DNA of 64,000 bases, from the NCBI RefSeq assembly GCF_030757795.1, contig NZ_JAUQWH010000031.1:1-64000 (forward strand), in the 5' to 3' direction. Source of the stretch: Actinoplanes oryzae. GTDB taxonomy: Bacteria; Actinomycetota; Actinomycetes; Mycobacteriales; Micromonosporaceae. A model generated the notes under the pieces. The model was not told the origin of the DNA. It was given only the letters and a program-made list of their open reading frames with translations, and ran no database searches. Positions 1-8,679 of this stretch are shown here, one piece after another. Both the position numbers and the translations under genes were made by a program. The stretch's first letter is position 1. Each line of letters starts with the position of its first letter.

Positions 1-837
1 ATCGCCGGGCGGACCGGCGGGAGCGGCGGGGCCGATCTTGATCTGGTGCTCTGGGCCGACGGCCGGCCGGGCGTGGTCGATCTGCCGGGCGAGAATCAGG
101 TGCCGAACGCCGTCAGCGCGACCGGTGTGGTGGTCGGTTCCACCGTCTTCGGGTCGCTCGGCGGGCCGCAGCAGCTGCGGGCGTGGATCTATCGGGACGG
201 CGCCGTGGCGATCCTGCCCGGCGGGGAGAGCTCCGAGGCGTTCGCGGTCAGCGACGACGGCACGGCGGTCGGCGCGGTCGACGGCCGTCCGGTGCTCTGG
301 CGGCCGTCAGCGACCGGGCCGGCCCCTCTGGCCGGCGCCGGGGGGAAGGCCCTGGGCATCTCGGCGGACGGATCGACGGTCGTGGGGCAGGTGGGTGCCG
401 GTGGGCTGATGAGGCCCTACGTCTGGTCGGGCGCCGGGGCGCCGCGGGAGCTGCCCCTGCCGACGATCGACGGCGAGCCGGCGGTGATGGCGAGCGCGCA
501 ATCGGTCACCGGGGACTGGGTCGCCGGGATGGCCACCTCGCGTGACGACGACAGTGGCGTGCCGGTGCGGTGGAACCTGCGTACGGGCGAGGTGGCGGCT
601 TTTCCGGAGCACGACCTTGCCGGCGCCTCGAGCAGCATCGACGGCCGCATCACCGGGCAGGTCGGCAGGCGGGCGATGGTGCTCGGCGGCCCGGAGCCGC
701 TGACGTTGAGCCCGCTCGACGGCAAGAGCGGGCTTCGTGACAGCGCCTCCGGGATCAGCCTCGACGGACAGGTCGTCGCCGGCAACGCGGGCAACGCGCC
801 GGTCGTCTGGCGGTGCGGCGCTACGGGGCCGCGTTGA
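1..837 (+). CDS. HAF-repeat (beta-propeller-like) protein, 5' truncated by window edge
   Basis: The reading frame is open from base 1, so the N-terminus lies outside the window and only the last 278 codons are seen. The protein consists of repeats of about 40-50 residues with the pattern 'A(I/V)S.DG..VVG...DGRP.LW', typical of HAF (probable extracellular repeat) proteins, which are thought to form propeller-like folds and are often secreted. Examples are GVVVGSTVF, VSDDGTAVGAVDGRPVLW and GISADGSTVVGQV. No catalytic residues are recognisable. It converges on the c-di-GMP enzyme and the two stops overlap by 17 bp. Its role is unknown; a secreted or surface protein is the likely class. Confidence 0.75.
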   Translation: MAGRTGGSGGADLDLVLWADGRPGVVDLPGENQVPNAVSATGVVVGSTVFGSLGGPQQLRAWIYRDGAVAILPGGESSEAFAVSDDGTAVGAVDGRPVLWRPSATGPAPLAGAGGKALGISADGSTVVGQVGAGGLMRPYVWSGAGAPRELPLPTIDGEPAVMASAQSVTGDWVAGMATSRDDDSGVPVRWNLRTGEVAAFPEHDLAGASSSIDGRITGQVGRRAMVLGGPEPLTLSPLDGKSGLRDSASGISLDGQVVAGNAGNAPVVWRCGATGPR

Positions 838-3073
838 ACAGCAGGTCCGCCGTCGCCTGCTCGGTGAGGGGCTCGGCGAAGAGGTAACCCTGGCCCATCT
901 CGCAGTTGCCGCCGGTCAGCTCGGCCAGCTGCACCTTGTCCTCGATGCCCTCCGCCACCGTCGACAGCTGCAGGGCCTGGCCCAGCTGGATGATGCCGAG
1001 GGTGAGCGCGGCGGCGTTCGGGTGGTCGCCGACGTCGTCGACGAAGCTCTTGTCGATCTTGATGATGTCGATGGGGAAGCGGCGGAGGTACGCCAGCGAC
1101 GAGTAGCCCGTGCCGAAGTCGTCGATCGCCAGGCGTACGCCCAGCTCCTTGATCTGCTCGAGGCGCTGCAGCGTCTGCTCGCGGTGGTCGATGAGGACCG
1201 ACTCGGTCAGTTCGAGGACCAGGCTGGTGGCGGGCAGGCCGCTGTTGTTGAGGGCCGAGGCGACCACGGCCGGGAGGGTGGGCTGTTCGAGCTGGACCGC
1301 GGAGAGGTTGACGCTGAGGGTCAGCGGGGTCTCGCGGCGGGCGTTCCAGGCGGCGGCCTGGCGGCAGGCCTCGCGGAGGACCCATTCGCCGAGCGGGACG
1401 ATCATCCCGGTCTCCTCGGCGAGCGGGATGAAGTCGAGCGGGGGGATCGTGCCGCGCTCGGGGTGCTGCCAGCGGACGAGCGCCTCGACGCCGGTGATCT
1501 CGTTGGTCTGCAGGTGCACGATGGGCTGGTAGCGCAGCTCGAACTCGTGGCGCACGATGGCGCGGCGCAGGTCGGACTCCATGCGCAGGGCGGCCTCGAA
1601 GGCCTCCTGGAGCTCCGGGGCGAAGACGGTGCAGCGGTCCTTGCCGTCCTTCTTGGCCTGGTACATCGCGAGGTCGGCCTGGACCATCAGGTCCTGCGGG
1701 CCGATCTTGTCGTCGCTGTGCGCGATGCCGACGCTGGCGCTGACGAAGACCTCCTTGCCGGCCAGGTCGAAGGGCTCGCGCAGGGCCTCGAGGATGCGCT
1801 TGGCGACGGGGACGGCCTCGTCGACGCTGCCGGCCTGGGCGAGCAGGACGGCGAATTCGTCACCGCCGAGGCGGGCCGCCGTGTCGCCCGTACGCAGGCA
1901 GCTCCCGATCCGCTCGGCCACCCCCTGCAGCAGCAGGTCGCCCGCGGCGTGCCCGAGCGAGTCGTTGACCAGCTTGAAGCGGTCGAGGTCGACGAAGAGG
2001 ACGCCGACACCGCCGGCGGGCGCGGCGGCGAAGGCGCGCTCGAGCCGGGTGAGGAAGAGCGAGCGGCTGGCGAGCCCGGTGAGCGAGTCGTGGAAGGCCT
2101 GGTTCATCGCCTCCAGCGTCTGCGCGTCGGTGAGGGCCAGGCTCACGTGCTCGGCGAAGGCGTGCAGGATGTCCTGGGCCGGCTTGTCCCACTCGCGCGG
2201 GCCGGCGTAGGTGCCGACGGCCAGGCAGCCGACCACGTCGCCGTTCTCGTGCACCGGGACCGCCATGACCGCGCGCATGCCGGCGGCAGCCACCTCGGAG
2301 AGCGCGAGCGGCCAGTTCGCGTAGTCCTCGACCGAGACCAGCTCGTTGCCCAGGACGGCGAGCCCGGAGACGCCGCCCGACAGCAGCGGGATGCGGCGCG
2401 CCTTGCTGGAGAGTTCCGGGGACAGGCCGGTGCCGGAGACCAGGGCGCCGACCGTACGGTCCTCGACGTCGATCATGTTGAGGGCGGCCATCTCGACGCC
2501 GAGCAGGTCGGCGGCGCTGGCGGTGATGGCGTCGAGGACCTGCTGCAGCGGGGCGCGGCGGGCGATGAGCCGCTGGACCCGGGTGAGGTGGTCGAAGAAG
2601 CGCTGGCGCTCCTGCAGCGAGCCGGTGAGCCGGTCGTTCTCCTGGGCCTGGCGGCGCTCGGCGGCCATGACGTGCAGGGCCTGCAGGCTCAGCTCCAGCA
2701 CCCGGGCCATGCCCCGGAGCAGGCAGACCTCCTCGTCGGAGAAGGCCGCGACGCCGAGCCGGCCGAGGACCAGGAAGCCCGCCGCCGGGCCGTTGACCGG
2801 CGCGTGCGTGACCGCGTACGTCGTCCCGCCCAGCAGGAGCGAGTCGCGGCGACCGGCGGCCACGTCGCTGACGCCGCCGAGCGGGACCTGCTCGGCGGGC
2901 AGCCCGACGGAGGCGACCACGCCGCCGTCGATCACCAGGACGGCGACATCCGCGGCGAGGGCGCGGGCGGCGCATTCCACCGCCGCGTACTGGGCCGCCG
3001 GTCCGTCGGGCCGGTCGGCCACCGCGGAGAGGAACTCCGTGAGCTGCTGGGTTGCGAGCATGGCCATGACCAC
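821..3073 (-). CDS. GAF-GAF-GGDEF-EAL cyclic-di-GMP turnover protein
   Basis: This 750-residue protein likely makes and/or degrades the second messenger c-di-GMP in the cytoplasm. An N-terminal GAF-like region is followed by a clearer GAF domain (about 150-320), a diguanylate cyclase domain with intact GGDEF near residue 403 and an RTGD inhibitory-site motif five residues before it, and an EAL domain (about 505-745) with EALVRW, DDFGTGYSSL and QGYLF. Both catalytic signatures look complete, so it could be bifunctional. I chose the GTG at 3073 because GAGGAG lies about 9 nt upstream; the frame stays open to 3256, and ATGs at 3067 and 3061 are alternatives. No transmembrane segment is seen, so signals are presumably sensed by the GAF domains. 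Confidence 0.9.
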   Translation of the reverse strand: MVMAMLATQQLTEFLSAVADRPDGPAAQYAAVECAARALAADVAVLVIDGGVVASVGLPAEQVPLGGVSDVAAGRRDSLLLGGTTYAVTHAPVNGPAAGFLVLGRLGVAAFSDEEVCLLRGMARVLELSLQALHVMAAERRQAQENDRLTGSLQERQRFFDHLTRVQRLIARRAPLQQVLDAITASAADLLGVEMAALNMIDVEDRTVGALVSGTGLSPELSSKARRIPLLSGGVSGLAVLGNELVSVEDYANWPLALSEVAAAGMRAVMAVPVHENGDVVGCLAVGTYAGPREWDKPAQDILHAFAEHVSLALTDAQTLEAMNQAFHDSLTGLASRSLFLTRLERAFAAAPAGGVGVLFVDLDRFKLVNDSLGHAAGDLLLQGVAERIGSCLRTGDTAARLGGDEFAVLLAQAGSVDEAVPVAKRILEALREPFDLAGKEVFVSASVGIAHSDDKIGPQDLMVQADLAMYQAKKDGKDRCTVFAPELQEAFEAALRMESDLRRAIVRHEFELRYQPIVHLQTNEITGVEALVRWQHPERGTIPPLDFIPLAEETGMIVPLGEWVLREACRQAAAWNARRETPLTLSVNLSAVQLEQPTLPAVVASALNNSGLPATSLVLELTESVLIDHREQTLQRLEQIKELGVRLAIDDFGTGYSSLAYLRRFPIDIIKIDKSFVDDVGDHPNAAALTLGIIQLGQALQLSTVAEGIEDKVQLAELTGGNCEMGQGYLFAEPLTEQATADLLFNAAP

Positions 3074-3416
3074 GCTTGTCGGCTCCTCGCCCGCCGACTT
3101 GAGGCGAAGGGCCGTGACCGTTTTGGTCAAGGGGCCTGGGTCAAGGTCCCGTAACGATGCCGCTGAGCGGGGATCCGAGCGCCGGATCGGGCGCCGCCGG
3201 GCCCGACCCCACACCCTCGGGCACGCTTCGGGCGGTACGAACGGGCAAACGGGCAAGAGATACCTCCCGTTTCAAGGCGGTTACCGGCAGTATCGACCGT
3301 GTCACGACGCCCGGGAAACGGTCAGAGACAGGCTCAATCGGCTTAGATTGTGATGGGGGCCACACGTTTCCCCGGTGTTACAAATAGCGGACCAGGAGCG
3401 CGTGGGGAGGTGCGAG
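3074..3416. promoter_or_regulatory. Divergent intergenic region between c-di-GMP gene and polyol operon
   Basis: These 343 bp separate the divergent c-di-GMP enzyme and the DeoR-led polyol operon and must hold both promoters. A TAGATT at 3344-3349 is a possible -10 for the rightward operon, and the AT-rich TGTTACAAATAG near 3376-3387 is a candidate DeoR operator region because the rest is GC-rich. A good ribosome binding site (GGGGAGG) precedes the DeoR start. I see no convincing protein gene here. The assignments are tentative. Confidence 0.35.
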
Positions 3417-4178
3417 ATGAATGCGGACGAGCGGCAACATCAGATAGTCGGCCTGGCCCGCCGGCAGGGTGAGGTGGACGTGGCCAAGCTCGCCGCCGAG
3501 CTCTCCGTCTCCGCCGAGACCATCCGGCGGGACCTGCGGCTGCTGGAGAAGCACGGCCTGCTCCGGCGTACGCACGGCGGGGCCTACCCGGTCGAGACCG
3601 CCAAGTTCGAGACCGACCTCGCGATGCGCACCATGCGCGGGGTCCCGGAGAAGAGGCGCATCGCCGCCGCGGCCGTCGGCCTGATCGGCGACGCGGAGAC
3701 GATCTTCGTCGACGAGGGCTTCACGCCGCAGCTGATCGCCGAGGCGCTGCCCACCGACCGCCCGCTGACCGTGGTGACCGCGTCGCTGAACACCGCGGCC
3801 TGGCTGTCCACCAACACCCCGGCGACCGTGCTGCTGCTCGGCGGCCGGGTCCGGGGCCGCACGCTCGCCACGGTCGACCACTGGGCCAGCGGCATGCTGT
3901 CCGGCTTCGTGCTCGACCTCGCCTTCGTCGGCGCCAACGGCATCTCCCGGGAAGTGGGTCTGACCACCCCCGACCCGGCCGTCGCGGACGTCAAGTCGCA
4001 GGCCGTACGCGCGGCCCGCCGGCGGATCTTCGTCGGCATGCACACCAAGTTCGGCGTCCGGACCTTCTGCCGGTTCGCCGAGATCTCCGATTTCGAGTCC
4101 CTGGTCACGGACACCGGGCTGCCGGCGTCCGAGGCGCACCGCTATTCCCGGCTCGGCCCCCAGGTGATCCGAGTCTGA
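3417..4178 (+). CDS. DeoR-family transcriptional regulator of polyol operon
   Basis: A 253-residue DeoR/GlpR-type repressor. The N-terminal winged helix-turn-helix spans about residues 1-60 (RQHQIVGLARRQGEVDVAKL, then SAETIRRDLRLLEKHGLLRR and THGGA), followed by the sugar-phosphate sensor (DeoRC) domain with the conserved DEGFTPQLIAEAL and FVGANGIS motifs. Such regulators normally respond to a phosphorylated sugar or polyol intermediate. The ATG at 3417 follows GGGGAGG by about 7 nt; an in-frame start at 3375 is less likely. It is the first gene of the polyol uptake and oxidation operon and probably controls it and itself. Confidence 0.92.
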   Translation: MNADERQHQIVGLARRQGEVDVAKLAAELSVSAETIRRDLRLLEKHGLLRRTHGGAYPVETAKFETDLAMRTMRGVPEKRRIAAAAVGLIGDAETIFVDEGFTPQLIAEALPTDRPLTVVTASLNTAAWLSTNTPATVLLLGGRVRGRTLATVDHWASGMLSGFVLDLAFVGANGISREVGLTTPDPAVADVKSQAVRAARRRIFVGMHTKFGVRTFCRFAEISDFESLVTDTGLPASEAHRYSRLGPQVIRV

Positions 4179-4252
4179 CCCCCCATAACGCTGAGCCGGC
4201 CCCGTGGGGACGACCGGCGCGGTCCCGCATGTCTTCAAACGGAGGATCTGCA

Positions 4253-5617
4253 GTGCACAAATCACGACGAAAGCTCTCGATGCTCCTCGCGGGGGCGACC
4301 GCGGGCGCGCTGGTGCTCTCGGGCTGTTCCGGCGCGGGCTCCACGGCCGGCGGCGGCTCGGGCGACGACAACACGATCACCGCGCTGATGGTCGGCAACC
4401 CGCAGATGGAGGACATCCAGAAGCTGACCGCCGACAACTTCACCAAGCAGACCGGCATCACGGTCAAGTTCACGATCCTCCCGGAGAATGAGCTGCGCGA
4501 CAAGGTCACGCAGGACGTCGCCAACCAGGGCGGCCAGTACGACGTGGCGACCGTCGGCGCGTACGAGACGGGCATCTGGGCGAAGAACGGCTGGCTGCAC
4601 GAGCTGTCGACGCAGGCGGCCGCGGACACCGCCTACGACCAGGCCGACCTGCTCAAGCCGATGGTGCAGTCGCTGACCGGCGACGACGGCAAGATGTACG
4701 CGGCGCCGTTCTACGGCGAGTCGTCGTTCCTCATGTACAACAAGGAGATGTTCCAGGCGGCGGGCCTGACCATGCCCGAGAAGCCGACCTGGGCGCAGGT
4801 GGCCGAGTTCGCCAAGAAGCTCGACGACAAGCAGAAGGGCGTCGCCGGCATCTGCCTGCGCGGCCTGCCCGGCTGGGGCGAGCTGTTCGCGCCGCTGACC
4901 ACGGTCGTCAACACGTACGGCGGCACCTGGTTCGAGAAGGACTGGACCCCGAAGGTCAACGCGCCGGAGTTCAAGGAAGCCACCAACTTCTACGTCAACC
5001 TCGTCAAGCAGTACGGCGAGTCGGGCGCCCCGCAGGCCGGCTTCACCGAGTGCGCCAACACGTTCGGCCAGGGCAAGGCGGCCATGTGGTACGACGCCAC
5101 GTCCGCCGCGGGCACGCTGGAGGACCCGAAGGCGTCCAAGGTCGCGGGCAAGGTCGGCTACGCGTACGCGCCGGTGAACAAGACCGAGTACTCCGGCTGG
5201 CTGTGGACCTGGGCGTGGGCCATGCCCAAGACGACCAAGAAGGCCGACGCCGCCTGGAAGTTCATCTCCTGGGCCACCAGCAAGGAGTACGAGCAGATCG
5301 TCGGCAAGAACCTCGGCTGGTCGCGCATCCCGTCCGGCAAGCGCACCTCCACCTACTCGATCCCCGAGTACAAGGAGTCCGCGAAGGCCTTCGCCGACGT
5401 GACCCTGGGCTCGATCGAGAACGCCAACCCGCAGAACCCCGGCCTGCAGCCCCGGCCGGCGCTGGGCGTGCAGTTCGTGACCATCCCCGAGTTCGCCGAC
5501 CTCGGCACCAAGGTGTCGCAGGAGGTCAGCGCGGCCATCGCCGGCAGCGGCACGGTCGACAAGGCGCTCGACGACGGTCAGAAGCTCGCCGAAGACGTGG
5601 CGAAGAACTACAAGTAG
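4253..5617 (+). CDS. Polyol/sugar ABC transporter substrate-binding lipoprotein
   Basis: A 454-residue extracellular solute-binding protein (family 1). The signal peptide ends in the lipobox LSGC with lipid-modified Cys25, so it is anchored to the outer face of the membrane. The mature part shows the family pattern (MYAAPFYGESSFLMYNKEMF; LWTWAWAMPKTTKK). The long mature domain and the dehydrogenase downstream fit a mannitol/sorbitol-type (SmoE/MtlE-like) binding protein, but the ligand is inferred. The GTG at 4253 is chosen because GGAGG sits 7-8 nt upstream. It is separated from the permeases by a strong hairpin that probably raises its relative expression. Confidence 0.92.
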   Translation: MHKSRRKLSMLLAGATAGALVLSGCSGAGSTAGGGSGDDNTITALMVGNPQMEDIQKLTADNFTKQTGITVKFTILPENELRDKVTQDVANQGGQYDVATVGAYETGIWAKNGWLHELSTQAAADTAYDQADLLKPMVQSLTGDDGKMYAAPFYGESSFLMYNKEMFQAAGLTMPEKPTWAQVAEFAKKLDDKQKGVAGICLRGLPGWGELFAPLTTVVNTYGGTWFEKDWTPKVNAPEFKEATNFYVNLVKQYGESGAPQAGFTECANTFGQGKAAMWYDATSAAGTLEDPKASKVAGKVGYAYAPVNKTEYSGWLWTWAWAMPKTTKKADAAWKFISWATSKEYEQIVGKNLGWSRIPSGKRTSTYSIPEYKESAKAFADVTLGSIENANPQNPGLQPRPALGVQFVTIPEFADLGTKVSQEVSAAIAGSGTVDKALDDGQKLAEDVAKNYK

Positions 5618-5623
5618 CGCTCC

Positions 5624-5651
5624 CGGGGGCGCCGCACGCGCGGCGCCCCCG
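5624..5651 (+). terminator. Strong intra-operon hairpin after binding-protein gene
   Basis: A perfect 12-bp inverted repeat (CGGGGGCGCCGC / GCGGCGCCCCCG) with a 4-nt loop starts 7 nt after the binding-protein stop and has no T-tract. In binding-protein transport operons such a hairpin usually acts as partial terminator or 3'-end stabiliser, giving more binding protein than permease. The permease genes show no promoter of their own in the 20 bp that follow. Confidence 0.6.
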
Positions 5652-5671
5652 TCCCAATGGGAAGGCCGACC

Positions 5672-6601
5672 ATGACCGATGTCATCACCCGCGCCGATCC
5701 GAAGCCGGATCTGCCCGTGGCGCCGAAGAGGGGCAGCTCCAAGGAGCGGTGGATCCGCCGGGCCCCGCTGCTGCCGGGTCTCATCTTCGCCCTGATCGTC
5801 ACCCAGGTGCCGTTCCTGTTCACGCTGGTGCTGTCCACGCTGGACTGGAACGCGCTGCGCCCGGGCGACCGCTCCTTCGTGGGCATCGACAACTACATCA
5901 CCGTGCTGAGCGACTCGCGGCTGCGCTCCGCGCTGGTCAACACGGTGCTGCTCACCGCGGGCGCGGTCATCTTCTCGATGATCCTGGGCCTGCTGCTCGC
6001 GATCCTGCTGGACCGCAAGTTCTTCGGCCGGTCGGTCGTCCGTACCCTGCTGATCACGCCCTTCCTGGTGATGCCGATCGCGGCCGCCCTGGTGTGGAAG
6101 CACGCGCTCTACAACCCGGCCTACGGCCTGATCAACGGCATCTTCGGCGGCTCCACCGACTGGGTGTCGTCCTACCCGAAGGCCGCGGTCATCGCCACCC
6201 TGGTCTGGCAGTGGACGCCGTTCATGATGCTGATCCTGCTCGCGGGCCTGCAGTCGCAGAGCGAGGAGGTGCTGGAGGCGGCCCGGGTCGACGGCGCCAA
6301 CGCCTGGCAGATCTTCACCCGGATGACCATCCCGCACCTGCGGCAGTATCTGGAGCTGGGCGCGCTGCTCGGCTCGATCTACCTGGTCAACACGTTCGAC
6401 GCCATCTTCAGCATCACCCAGGGCGGCCCGGGCCAGGCGACCACCAACCTGCCGTACGAGATCTACCTGACCACGTTCCGCAAGTTCGAGTACGGCGAGG
6501 CCTCGGCCGCCGGCGTCATCGTGGTGATCCTGACGATCATCGTGGCGACGTTCGCGCTGCGCGTCATCTCGAGCCTGTTCCGCATGGAGGAGAGCCGATG
6601 A
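5672..6601 (+). CDS. ABC transporter permease 1 (MalF/SmoF-type)
   Basis: A 309-residue inner-membrane permease with about six transmembrane segments. It has the binding-protein-dependent transport EAA loop near residues 200-225 (EVLEAARVDGANAWQIFTRM), which docks the ATPase. Start ATG 5672 is preceded by GGAAGG at 6-7 nt; an ATG at 5657 is possible but less well placed. The stop overlaps the next start (ATGA), so the two permeases are translationally coupled and should form a heterodimer. Confidence 0.93.
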   Translation: MTDVITRADPKPDLPVAPKRGSSKERWIRRAPLLPGLIFALIVTQVPFLFTLVLSTLDWNALRPGDRSFVGIDNYITVLSDSRLRSALVNTVLLTAGAVIFSMILGLLLAILLDRKFFGRSVVRTLLITPFLVMPIAAALVWKHALYNPAYGLINGIFGGSTDWVSSYPKAAVIATLVWQWTPFMMLILLAGLQSQSEEVLEAARVDGANAWQIFTRMTIPHLRQYLELGALLGSIYLVNTFDAIFSITQGGPGQATTNLPYEIYLTTFRKFEYGEASAAGVIVVILTIIVATFALRVISSLFRMEESR

Positions 6602-7440
6602 CGACGCTTGCCGCGCCGGCCCGTCGTAAGCGCAAGATCACCGACTCGGTCTGGGGCATCGTCGCCTGGATCGCCGGGATCGTCTTCGTCTTCCCGGTCA
6701 TCTGGATGGTGCTCACCAGCTTCAAGCAGGAGCAGGACGCCGCCAGCAACCCGCCGTCGTGGGTCTTCACGCCCACCCTCGACCAGTACATGACCGTCTT
6801 CGACCGGAACATCACGCCGTTCCTGCTGAACTCGCTGATGGCCAGCGTCTTCTCCACGCTGCTGGTCGTGCTGCTGGCCACCCCGGCGGCGTACGCGCTG
6901 TCGCTGCGCCCGGTCGAGAAGTGGACCGACGTCCTCTTCTTCTTCATCAGCACCAAGATGATGCCCGCGGTCGCCGCGCTGCTCCCGGTCTACCTGCTCA
7001 CCAAGAACCTGGGCATGCTGGACAACATCTGGACGATGGTCATCCTCTACACGTCGATGAACCTGCCGCTCGCGGTCTGGATGATGCGCTCGTTCCTGCT
7101 GGAGGTCCCGCGCGAGGTGCTGGAGGCGGGCGAGGTCGACGGCGCCGGCCTGCTCACCTCGATCCGCAAGATCATCCTGCCGATCGTGTCGCCCGGCCTC
7201 GCCGCCACGGCGCTGATCTGCTTCATCTTCGCCTGGAACGAGTTCTTCCTGGCCGTGAACCTGACCGCCACGAACGCGGGCACCGCCCCGATCTTCCTGG
7301 TCGGCTTCATCTCCTCCGAGGGCCTCTTCCTCGCCCGGCTCTGCGCGGCTGCCACGCTGGTCTCGCTGCCGGTGCTCATCGCCGGCTGGCTCGCCCAGAA
7401 CAAGCTCGTCCGAGGCCTCTCCATGGGCGCGGTGAAGTGA
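6598..7440 (+). CDS. ABC transporter permease 2 (MalG/SmoG-type)
   Basis: A 280-residue second permease of the polyol importer, with about six membrane helices and an EAA loop (VLEAGEVDGAGLLTSIRKI) around residues 175-195. It starts at the ATGA overlap with permease 1 and ends in a GTGA overlap with the dehydrogenase, so the cistrons are coupled. No ATP-binding gene follows. In actinobacteria such importers are commonly energised by a shared MsiK-type ATPase encoded elsewhere, which is probably the case here. Confidence 0.93.
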   Translation: MTTLAAPARRKRKITDSVWGIVAWIAGIVFVFPVIWMVLTSFKQEQDAASNPPSWVFTPTLDQYMTVFDRNITPFLLNSLMASVFSTLLVVLLATPAAYALSLRPVEKWTDVLFFFISTKMMPAVAALLPVYLLTKNLGMLDNIWTMVILYTSMNLPLAVWMMRSFLLEVPREVLEAGEVDGAGLLTSIRKIILPIVSPGLAATALICFIFAWNEFFLAVNLTATNAGTAPIFLVGFISSEGLFLARLCAAATLVSLPVLIAGWLAQNKLVRGLSMGAVK

Positions 7441-8426
7441 AAGCCGCCGTGGTCGTCACCCCCGGCACGCTCTCGATCGAGAGCGTGCCGGACCCGGCAC
7501 CCGGCCCCACGGACGTCGTCGTCAAGCCGGCCGCGGTCGGCATCTGCGGCACCGACCTGCACATCATGGACGGCGAGTTCGCCCCCGCCTTCCCGATCGT
7601 CCCGGGCCACGAGTTCGCCGGCGAGATCGTCGAGATCGGCTCGGCCGTCACCGGCTACCGCGTCGGCGACCGGGTGGCGGTCGACCCGTCGCTCTACTGC
7701 GGCTACTGCTACCAGTGCAAGCGAGCCCGCGGCAACCAGTGCGAGAATTGGGGAGCGATCGGCGTCACTCGCCCGGGTGCCGCAGCCTCCTTCGTCGCCG
7801 CCCCGATGGCCAACCTCTTCGCCCTCCCGCCGCACCTGGACCCCCGCGACGCCGCCCTCATCGAGCCGCTGTCCTGCGCGGTCCGCGGCTTCGACGTCCT
7901 CCCGCGCCGCGTGGCCGACACCTACCTCATCTACGGCTCCGGCACGATGGGCCTGATGATGCTGGAACTGGCCAAAAGCGCCGGCGCCGCCGCGGTCGCC
8001 GTCGTCGACCTCAACGAAGCACGGTTGGAAACAGCGCGGCACCTCAGCTGCACGGCCGCGGTCACGAACGCCGACGAGCTGGACGCCCCGCGCGGCTTCG
8101 ACGTGGTCATCGACTGCACCGGCGTCCCGGCCGCCATCCGCGACGGCCTGTCCCGCGTCGCCCGCGGCGGCACGTTCCTCCAGTTCGGCGTGGCCGCCTA
8201 CGACGCCCGCGTCGAGATCGAACCGTACGAGGTCTACCGCCGCGAAATCACCATCACCGGCTCGATGGCCGTCCTCCACAGCTTCGACCGAGCCGGCGCC
8301 CTGCTGGCCGCCGGCCTCCTCGACCCGGCCGTCTTCATCAGCCACCGCCGCCCCCTCGACGACTACGCCGCCGCCCTGGCCGACTTCCGCGCCGGCGTCG
8401 GCCGCAAGACCGTCATCGAGCCCTGA
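7437..8426 (+). CDS. Zinc-dependent polyol (sorbitol/threonine-type) dehydrogenase
   Basis: A 329-residue medium-chain dehydrogenase. Visible motifs are the catalytic zinc ligands (GICGTD and GHEFAGEIV), the structural zinc cysteines (CGYCYQCKRARGNQC) and the nucleotide-binding region (YGSGTMGLMMLELAK). It should oxidise an alcohol group of the imported polyol to the ketose with NAD(P). It starts at a GTG (7437) overlapping the permease stop (GTGA) without its own good ribosome binding site, so translation is probably coupled. Length and motifs match the sorbitol/threonine dehydrogenase branch; the exact substrate is inferred from context. Confidence 0.9.
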   Translation: MKAAVVVTPGTLSIESVPDPAPGPTDVVVKPAAVGICGTDLHIMDGEFAPAFPIVPGHEFAGEIVEIGSAVTGYRVGDRVAVDPSLYCGYCYQCKRARGNQCENWGAIGVTRPGAAASFVAAPMANLFALPPHLDPRDAALIEPLSCAVRGFDVLPRRVADTYLIYGSGTMGLMMLELAKSAGAAAVAVVDLNEARLETARHLSCTAAVTNADELDAPRGFDVVIDCTGVPAAIRDGLSRVARGGTFLQFGVAAYDARVEIEPYEVYRREITITGSMAVLHSFDRAGALLAAGLLDPAVFISHRRPLDDYAAALADFRAGVGRKTVIEP

Positions 8427-8448
8427 CCGGTCGCGGTAGAGTGGCGCG

Positions 8449-8503
8449 CAGGGAGCTCAGGCTCCCGAACCAGCCTTGGGCCCCGCCGCGCGCGGGGCCT
8501 TCG
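8449..8503 (+). ncRNA. Candidate small RNA with terminator
   Basis: After the polyol operon a TAGAGT (8437-8442) could act as -10. The expected transcript would begin near 8449 with a perfect 6-bp hairpin (GGGAGC-TCAG-GCTCCC, 8451-8466) and end in an 8-bp GC stem at 8479-8499 followed by TT. No plus-strand gene follows that it could lead. It may be a short RNA of about 55 nt or just the operon terminator region; I do not recognise a known family. Confidence 0.3.
8479..8499 (+). terminator. Intrinsic terminator after polyol operon
   Basis: GGCCCCGC / GCGGGGCC form a perfect 8-bp stem with a 5-nt loop, followed by TTCG. It ends the polyol operon and/or the small RNA candidate, and lies before the end of the opposing Panacea operon. 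The stretch 8504-8679 holds nothing else I can support. Confidence 0.6.
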
Positions 8504-8679
8504 TGCATCCGGATACCGGCACGGGTGGTGGCTGGAACCGTGCCCATAATGTTGGCTTGCTCGGCTCGCGGTGGGCGTCTCGATGTGGCGACTCAGGGGG
8601 TTATGAGGCCGCGGGCCGGACCGGATCGCGCGGCGTCGGATGGGTGAAGCGCTGGGTGTTCACGAGCCGCATTACCCCT

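Noticed and set aside
737-3154. An 805-codon open frame opposite the GGDEF-EAL gene
   Set aside because: It lies antisense to a gene with clear motifs; long antisense frames are expected at this GC content and its protein is low-complexity Gly/Ala/Arg/Glu.
5624-5651. End of the polyol operon at the strong hairpin
   Set aside because: The permeases and dehydrogenase follow at once without a promoter of their own; partial termination or mRNA stabilisation is more likely.
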